Source: a virus
Reading direction: 5' to 3' (one strand)
DNA: 35,266 nt
Virus record (IMG/VR): IMGVR_UViG_3300044991_001760
Span: 1-35,266 of that record
Shown here: piece by piece, positions 30,817-35,266 of the stretch
Numbering within the stretch: position 1 is the first letter of the stretch
How the letters are laid out: each line of letters opens with the position of its first letter
The notes under the pieces: generated by a model
The model's input: the letters and a program-made list of their open reading frames with translations, nothing else
Databases searched by the model: none
Told to the model about the DNA's origin: nothing
Position numbers and translations under genes: made by a program

Positions 30817-31002
30817 TCACAAAACCAATTTAGTTTTACTTTTGAAGAGCTCATCAAAAATCTTGGTGAGCTCTTCTCTTTTTTTGCAACATTGGTTATA
30901 CTCTTTTAAAGTTTCTTTTCCATCAGTCTCAAGTCTACCAAGTTTATACATGACAGATCCAAATTCGTAAATTTGTTCTTCAAGTTCTTTGTTTGACATC
31001 AT
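30817..31002 (-). CDS. Small helical protein from a leaderless promoter
   Basis: A 61-residue protein from the ATG at 31002 (MMSNKELEEQIYEFGSVMYK); the open frame to 31104 crosses the promoter. It is helical and Glu/Lys-rich. Its 3' end contains the terminator hairpin of the opposite-strand gene (30844-30876), read as EELTKIFDELF. No family recognised. Confidence 0.7.
   Translation of the reverse strand: MMSNKELEEQIYEFGSVMYKLGRLETDGKETLKEYNQCCKKREELTKIFDELFKSKTKLVL
30844..30885 (+). terminator. Rho-independent terminator inside an opposing gene
   Basis: GAAGAGCTCA and TGAGCTCTTC form a 10-bp stem with a 13-base loop, then TCTTTTTTT. It ends the rightward transcript of the Gly/Ala-rich gene and lies wholly within the coding sequence of the leftward gene. 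Confidence 0.85.
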
Positions 31003-31008
31003 ATGTGT

Positions 31009-31037
31009 ATTATACTCTAGAATTACCTTTAATCCAA
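31009..31037 (-). promoter_or_regulatory. Sigma70-like promoter, start codon at +1
   Basis: TTGGAT (31032-31037), 17-base spacer, TATAAT (31009-31014) on the minus strand; 6 bases then ATG at 31002. The start site falls on the A of ATG. Confidence 0.7.
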
Positions 31038-31040
31038 CGG

Positions 31041-31048
31041 AATAAATA
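31041..31048 (+). promoter_or_regulatory. Late-type promoter AATAAATA
   Basis: Five bases (GATAT) separate it from the ATG at 31054; predicted leaderless start. It stands back-to-back with the leftward early promoter. Confidence 0.65.
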
Positions 31049-31053
31049 GATAT

Positions 31054-33438
31054 ATGAGAGAACATGTTAATAAGAATTTTATCTCCAGTATAACTGGTAA
31101 ACACCTATTAAAAGAAACAGATAAAAGATCAGTTCTTAAAAAAGAAAAAGAAGCTGCTGAAATTTTACGTCTACAACAAGTAAAACTTCAAGAGGAGTCC
31201 AATAAACAACGATTCATAGCAGCTCACTATGAAAAATTAAGAACTCCTTATGTTCCTGTATTAAATAAAGAATTTGCAAAATCTTTGAATGAATCTTTGA
31301 CTAGACATTTTTCTAGATTACCTAAGCATTTACATGAACAGGTAGCTACCCCATCTGATTGGGTTCCCCACAATACTCCAGTTGGACTATTTTATGTAAA
31401 TCAAATTACTGGTGAGTGGATGAATTCTTTTGGTCATGTAGCACTTAGTTTAGAAGATTTATTACATGCTACTGGTGAAGACATGCACTCTGATGTAAGC
31501 CAAAGATTATTAACTGTTCAAACAATTGAAGATCCAATACTTCCTGCAGCAACAAGCATTCTTGACTATGAAGTTTGGATAACAACATTTTATGATGTTC
31601 CAACTTGGAATACTGAAAATTACACCACTTTTTCTGTAGTTCCGGGTATCATCATAGATACAAATCAATATAACGGCTACAGGGCTATAGGAAATACATC
31701 AGCATCTGACTGGACTACTGGTAAGAGAAATGAATTTGTAAGTCTTGCTTCTTCTATTCCAGAAAGCAGAAGAGTATGTATGGTATATGCATACTTTGAT
31801 GAAATGGTTCCCTTTTCATGGAATAAAACTGCATATTATAGAAATACGTTGGACGGGGTAACTTACGAAAATACAAGATTTTTGACTCCGTGGATGGATA
31901 CAATGTATTCAGAGAATAAAGATCACTTTAAAACTGTGCTTCAATATTTGGATTCAAATAATATAACAATTCCTTATTTCCAAGATGACAAGGAATCTGT
32001 ATCTCCAATATTTGGATTAGATGGATTATCTCTTTATTATGGAAAATCAAGTTTTGATGTCTCCGGTAACCCAACAGCAATTTGGAATACTGATCCATAT
32101 TTTATATCTTGGGGAGGAACATATTATTTTGACGCAAGAACAACAGCATCATACATGCATGATTCAAGATTTACTGGGCTTACAAATCCCCAATCAAATC
32201 AAACTTTGGCTTCTTCTATAGTAGATATATTCAATTCTATACCAGGAAATACTCCGTTTACGGGAAGTGCACCTGAATTGCTATCAAGAGCATATGGAGT
32301 AACACATCCGGGCGACTTTGTTGCATACGGCTTCTCTAATGAAAGACAGTGGAGCTATTTTGGACCCGGACCAGCAACTACAGAATCTCAAAGAACAAGA
32401 GATATATTGATAAAAGCTTCTCACCTGTCTGCAATGAATGAATTGATCCAAGGAAATTATGCATCAAGAGTTTTTTATGATACATTTGATGAAATACCAA
32501 GATTTAATTCTTCAATTTATTCAGATTATGAAGAAGCTCCAATATCACCAGAAGAATCAATATATTATCAAGATTCAAATGATGCACCGATAATAATACG
32601 AGAATATCCGAATTTTAGTGGTGGTCATGCTTGGTATGCAAATGCAGGAAATATAATAAGACAGGGCTACTTATCATTTCCAGGAAGTCCAACATATATT
32701 TCTGGATATGTTCGAAATCCACAAACTGATGATGAGAGATACAATTTTCAAGGTCATGAAAATCCATCTTATGTACCTAGCCCGGGGGCAACACTTGTTA
32801 GATATGCAAACCAGACATCATCTACTACAGAATTTCAAAGACAAATAACACATAAACAATTTGTTTACGATTTAAAAACTATGAGGCTCCACTATAGATC
32901 AAAGCCTGATTTTTGGACAGTTAATACTCCTTGGCTTTGGAATGACAGGTATAATGGATATTATCTCACATCATTTGATAGCGGAAGGTATGGCGTAGAA
33001 TTTGTTTACCATCTTCTTTTACATGGAGTTTTGTATTTAAATGACTTTGGAAATGGAGGCGACTCAGGTTCACGAACTATATACAATAATATATTGAATA
33101 AATGGAGAGATATAAGCTATAACTCAAACTCAAGACCATGCTCAAATGCAACTGGGGATGTCGATGAACTTGTAGACAGACTTGTTCTTGCAGATGCTTT
33201 TGATAATGTTGCTATGAGTGGAGGGCGACTCAACAGAACTGGAAAATATTTGTGGAGAATAACAGCACCACCATCTGCAATAAGAGCAAATGGAACAATA
33301 GTATTCCAAAGAGTTGGGAATGACTCTGATATTCCAGCTACTGTAACTTGTTCACCCACAGATCCATATGATGGTCGTGGTATATGGATAAAACGTTTAG
33401 TATCAACACCACCACAATACGTCATTGTACCAGAATAA
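31054..33438 (+). CDS. Large enzyme-like virion protein with capsid-targeting-like start
   Basis: A 794-residue protein. The N-terminus MREHVNKNFISSITGKHLLKE|T fits the capsid-targeting pattern; a charged helical stretch (25-80) follows. From about 100 on it is a dense, aromatic-rich globular sequence with repeated strand-like segments ending in acids (VVPGIIIDTNQY, RVCMVYAYFDE, ITIPYFQDDKE, AIWNTDPYFISWGG). This pattern recalls TIM-barrel glycosidases, but no catalytic pair can be assigned and the call is impression only. It could be a packaged enzyme or an outer virion protein. Confidence 0.75.
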   Translation: MREHVNKNFISSITGKHLLKETDKRSVLKKEKEAAEILRLQQVKLQEESNKQRFIAAHYEKLRTPYVPVLNKEFAKSLNESLTRHFSRLPKHLHEQVATPSDWVPHNTPVGLFYVNQITGEWMNSFGHVALSLEDLLHATGEDMHSDVSQRLLTVQTIEDPILPAATSILDYEVWITTFYDVPTWNTENYTTFSVVPGIIIDTNQYNGYRAIGNTSASDWTTGKRNEFVSLASSIPESRRVCMVYAYFDEMVPFSWNKTAYYRNTLDGVTYENTRFLTPWMDTMYSENKDHFKTVLQYLDSNNITIPYFQDDKESVSPIFGLDGLSLYYGKSSFDVSGNPTAIWNTDPYFISWGGTYYFDARTTASYMHDSRFTGLTNPQSNQTLASSIVDIFNSIPGNTPFTGSAPELLSRAYGVTHPGDFVAYGFSNERQWSYFGPGPATTESQRTRDILIKASHLSAMNELIQGNYASRVFYDTFDEIPRFNSSIYSDYEEAPISPEESIYYQDSNDAPIIIREYPNFSGGHAWYANAGNIIRQGYLSFPGSPTYISGYVRNPQTDDERYNFQGHENPSYVPSPGATLVRYANQTSSTTEFQRQITHKQFVYDLKTMRLHYRSKPDFWTVNTPWLWNDRYNGYYLTSFDSGRYGVEFVYHLLLHGVLYLNDFGNGGDSGSRTIYNNILNKWRDISYNSNSRPCSNATGDVDELVDRLVLADAFDNVAMSGGRLNRTGKYLWRITAPPSAIRANGTIVFQRVGNDSDIPATVTCSPTDPYDGRGIWIKRLVSTPPQYVIVPE

Positions 33439-33446
33439 AGTATAAC

Positions 33447-33454
33447 GATAAATA
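33447..33454 (+). promoter_or_regulatory. Late-type promoter GATAAATA
   Basis: Sixteen bases before the ATG at 33471 with AAGGA between; a conventional leader. Confidence 0.55.
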
Positions 33455-33470
33455 AGAAGGAATCAAAATT

Positions 33471-33728
33471 ATGCTAAAATTTTCTCAGTTTATCAATGAG
33501 TATGCGCAACCACCAAAGAAGAGAGATACTGCTTCTCAACTTGGTCTAGCCATCGAACCAGAAGAAGAAGCAGAATATTCAAATATTGTAAATTCTCATA
33601 TTGATGATCCCAATACAGCAGAAGTAGAAGCACAATCTGGTGACTTAAGTTGGCAAGATACCAATAAATCTGTTAGTAATTATATCGGTAAACAAGTTGC
33701 TGATATGAAACGAAAGGCTGGACTGTGA
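33471..33728 (+). CDS. Small virion-type protein, WQDxN family
   Basis: An 85-residue protein. MLKFSQFINE|YAQ closely fits the T4 capsid-targeting peptide (F-I-x-E). After a short acidic linker, SWQDTNKSVSNYIGKQV (about 60-76) matches the gene at 29687. Removing the N-terminal 10 residues would leave 75. Overlaps the next gene by 4 bases (GTGA). Confidence 0.78.
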   Translation: MLKFSQFINEYAQPPKKRDTASQLGLAIEPEEEAEYSNIVNSHIDDPNTAEVEAQSGDLSWQDTNKSVSNYIGKQVADMKRKAGL

Positions 33729-34246
33729 ACAACAATCTTTTCAGTGAATTAGGTTTAGATGCACAATCTTTGTATGAAGGTTTAAAAAGAACCTTGCGTC
33801 GTTTAAAATCAAAAAAAGATGAAGGTGCTCTTGATGCTGCTGAAAGAGAAGTAATGCGTCAAGGTAATAGATCTGGAAGAATAAAATATAATAAAGATAC
33901 TCGTAAAGAATATGAATTTGACAAAGGAATTAAAACATCCTTACCAAGACATGAACTTAAACGAGAAGAAGAAAGTCTAAGGGCTCTTAAATTTAATAGA
34001 CAAGGAATTGCTCTCGCAGCATATCCAAATATTCCAGGTGACAGATATGATCATTTTAATAAGGCAGCAAAATTAGATAGGAACGAATTATCTAAAATGG
34101 GGAAAGCTGCTGAAAGTAAAACTACAGCAGCAGCAAGAGCAGAAGATATCTACAATGAACAACCTGTAGTCAAAGCCAAAGATGACAGAGCAAAAGATAA
34201 TTTTCTTAAAACTCTCTTGAGAATGCAAGATTTAGGTCTTGCCTAA
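33725..34246 (+). CDS. Basic virion-type protein
   Basis: A 173-residue very basic helical protein with a GTG start overlapping the previous stop. SLYE|GLK (15-21) fits [IL]-x-E cleavage. KRTLRRLKSKKDEG and many Lys/Arg/Glu blocks suggest a DNA-associated head protein. No family recognised. Convergent with the small membrane gene at 34249 (2-base gap). Confidence 0.72.
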   Translation: MNNNLFSELGLDAQSLYEGLKRTLRRLKSKKDEGALDAAEREVMRQGNRSGRIKYNKDTRKEYEFDKGIKTSLPRHELKREEESLRALKFNRQGIALAAYPNIPGDRYDHFNKAAKLDRNELSKMGKAAESKTTAAARAEDIYNEQPVVKAKDDRAKDNFLKTLLRMQDLGLA

Positions 34247-34248
34247 AC

Positions 34249-34416
34249 TTATTCTTCTGTTGCTTTGAGTTCAGATACAACATATCCAATGACAGCACCA
34301 ATGGCAGAACCTATAAGTGCACCCATTGGATTTAATGTATACAGATAACCAAGTACATTAAATAAACATAAGAAAATAAAAACTAACAAAAGTTTTATAG
34401 ATACAATACGTTTCAT
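34249..34416 (-). CDS. Small two-helix membrane protein
   Basis: A 55-residue protein with two membrane helices: residues 6-26 (SIKLLLVFIFLCLFNVLGYLY) and about 30-48 (PMGALIGSAIGAVIGYVVS, a glycine-zipper-like pattern), then an acidic tail. Such pairs are common in small phage membrane proteins, including holin-type and superinfection proteins. AAAGAG precedes the ATG. Last gene of a leftward operon. Confidence 0.7.
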   Translation of the reverse strand: MKRIVSIKLLLVFIFLCLFNVLGYLYTLNPMGALIGSAIGAVIGYVVSELKATEE

Positions 34417-34434
34417 TATTTTGTCTCTTTCATT

Positions 34435-34788
34435 TTAATAAATTTTTTGTTTTCCTGATATCTGGCATACATCATATGATTTCTCTTCGTATTCATCGAT
34501 AATACTATTAGCCTTACCCCATAGATCAGAATCTTCTGTGAGAAAACTACAATAGAATCGAAGACCACCAAACTTTTCTTTGATTTGGTCAACAGTAATA
34601 CCAATCATAGACGCATCTTCGTTGAGTGGATAATTCGCATATGACTCAACAAGCAGAGGAGTCAGTTTAGAACATAGTTCATCAACAAGATTCACCCAAC
34701 CATCGGGTAGATCAAAGTATGATGTTTCTGACATATTGGCAAACACAAGTGGATGCTTCTCTGCAAGTTTTTTAATATTATCACTCAT
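34435..34788 (-). CDS. Unknown phage protein (KEKFGxLRFY family)
   Basis: A 117-residue protein from the ATG at 34788 with AAAGG upstream; the frame is open to 34890. It matches a family I recall from many phages: an N-terminal KHPLVFANM, DLPDGWVNLVDELC, then QIKEKFGGLRFYC and a C-terminal Cys-containing end (SYDVCQISGK), usually a zinc-type CxxC where here only one Cys is left. Function unknown. Overlaps the upstream gene by 8 bases. Confidence 0.78.
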   Translation of the reverse strand: MSDNIKKLAEKHPLVFANMSETSYFDLPDGWVNLVDELCSKLTPLLVESYANYPLNEDASMIGITVDQIKEKFGGLRFYCSFLTEDSDLWGKANSIIDEYEEKSYDVCQISGKQKIY

Positions 34789-34966
34789 CACTGCCTTTAC
34801 CCCACCCTGTTCCATGTTTATAATGATTAATAATGTCTTCTGTATATTTGCCAGTGGCTTTGAGTACTCGAATTTCTTCAGCGGCATCACGACAGATATC
34901 GTAAACTTCTTGGTTTACTGTGCGCCATTTGTCAGCCATATTTCGCAATCTTGTTTCTATATCCAT
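34781..34966 (-). CDS. Small helical unknown protein
   Basis: A 61-residue protein with a long charged helix (ETRLRNMADKWRTVNQEVYDICRDAAEEIRVLK), unrecognised. One base separates its ATG from the stop of the upstream small membrane gene, and its end overlaps the next gene by 8 bases, indicating an operon. Confidence 0.68.
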   Translation of the reverse strand: MDIETRLRNMADKWRTVNQEVYDICRDAAEEIRVLKATGKYTEDIINHYKHGTGWGKGSDE

Positions 34967-34967
34967 T

Positions 34968-35075
34968 TTAATTATCCGTTGGTAGTATCATAAGACATAG
35001 TATGTATACAGTAAATCCAACAGCAACCAATACATCTACACCTAAAATAATTATTCCGATTGTTGCATTACTCAT
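34968..35075 (-). CDS. Single-helix membrane microprotein
   Basis: A 35-residue protein, MSNATIGIIILGVDVLVAVG..., nearly all one membrane helix (about residues 6-30). It begins 4 bases after tRNA-Glu and ends 1 base before the next gene. The clean spacing supports it; no Shine-Dalgarno site except the tRNA end. Function unknown. Confidence 0.6.
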   Translation of the reverse strand: MSNATIGIIILGVDVLVAVGFTVYILCLMILPTDN

Positions 35076-35079
35076 TCAG

Positions 35080-35154
35080 TGATCCTTACGGGATTTGAAC
35101 CCGTGTTATAGCCTTGAAAGGGCTGTGTCCTTGACCGAGCTAGACGAAAGGACC
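35080..35154 (-). tRNA. tRNA-Glu (UUC)
   Basis: Acceptor GGTCCTT pairs with AAGGATC (one G-U); anticodon arm CAGCC-CTTTCAA-GGCTA gives anticodon TTC; T-arm ACGGG-TTCAAAT-CCCGT. CCA is not encoded. It lies at the head of the leftward operon of small genes. Confidence 0.95.
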
Positions 35155-35163
35155 GTAAATTAT

Positions 35164-35266
35164 TTATGCTCCGTGTGGACCACCTGTCTTATGCTCGGTA
35201 TCCCACGGGGGACAGTTGCTCATTCTCTCTGCATCCTTGGCATAAAATGTCATCTTCATCTCATAG
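35164..35266 (-). CDS. Unknown protein, C-terminal end only
   Basis: The frame enters from the right edge and reads YEMKMTFYAKDAERMSNCPP, WDTEHKTGGPHGA, stop. The start is outside the window. The family cannot be named from 34 residues. The stop is 9 bases before tRNA-Glu, so it may be in the same leftward transcript. Confidence 0.6.
   Translation of the reverse strand, partial: YEMKMTFYAKDAERMSNCPPWDTEHKTGGPHGA

Noticed and set aside
34416-34604. 62-residue leftward open frame
   Set aside because: It is in another frame of the KEKFGxLRFY-family gene, which has clear family signatures; the small membrane gene begins at its end.
35161-35168. CATAAATA box on the minus strand before tRNA-Glu
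   Set aside because: It spans the stop codon of the partial gene, so chance is likely; a tRNA promoter here is possible but unsupported.
1-35266. CRISPR arrays, insertion sequences, integrase or attachment sites
   Set aside because: No spaced direct repeats, transposase, integrase or terminal inverted repeats were seen; the mobile content is HNH-type genes only.

Overview
The window is a 35 kb piece of an AT-rich tailed-phage genome from the T4-like myovirus lineage. The best evidence is gene order. A gp43-type family B DNA polymerase is followed by UvsX, a small protein in the gp40 position, a gp41-type helicase and a gp61-type primase, which is the T4 order. Around it lie nucleotide-metabolism genes: a dUTPase cut by the left edge, an Nmad1/DUF1599-like protein, ThyX and a monomeric class II (B12-dependent) ribonucleotide reductase. 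The host is not identified. The permuted two-piece tmRNA suggests a lineage that uses this gene form (alphaproteobacteria, some cyanobacteria, some betaproteobacteria), and the general style suggests an aquatic bacterium.

Layout: 1-2.2 kb has the dUTPase end and a leftward cassette of membrane proteins (GAF-like anchored protein, holin-like protein, lipoprotein) interrupted by an HNH gene. 2.2-12.3 kb is the rightward replication and nucleotide block; the reductase gene is split by an apparent -1 frameshift. 12.3-15.1 kb holds tRNA-Asn, a 4-TM protein, two HNH-type genes, a RuvC-like resolvase, a zinc-ribbon protein and an unknown. 15.1-24.2 kb is a rightward late block with a PD-(D/E)XK nuclease and large virion-type proteins. 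24.2-26.8 kb runs leftward: small unknown genes, a permuted two-piece tmRNA, tRNA-Tyr and more small genes. 26.8-34.2 kb is mostly a second rightward late block, with three small leftward genes in between. 34.2-35.3 kb is leftward again, with small genes, tRNA-Glu and a partial gene.

Three patterns link the region. (1) At least eleven late-block proteins start with a short amphipathic peptide ending in [I/L/V/F]-x-E, like the T4 capsid-targeting sequence cut by the prohead protease (T4 internal proteins begin similarly, ending FIAEA). Their bodies are very different: Pro/Thr-rich, Gly-rich, HNH nuclease, and a large enzyme-like protein. This looks like a battery of proteins packed in the head and perhaps injected with the DNA. 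(2) Many genes have a strong sigma70-like promoter (TTGACA/TATAAT) or a T4-type late promoter (TATAAATA-like) whose predicted start site falls on, or one base before, the ATG. This predicts leaderless mRNAs in both early and late classes. (3) The leftward RNA cluster carries a circularly permuted two-piece tmRNA with a recognisable 5' end, T-arm, acceptor pairing and a tag frame ending LAMAA-stop. Together with tRNAs for Asn, Tyr and Glu it suggests the phage supplements host translation and ribosome rescue.
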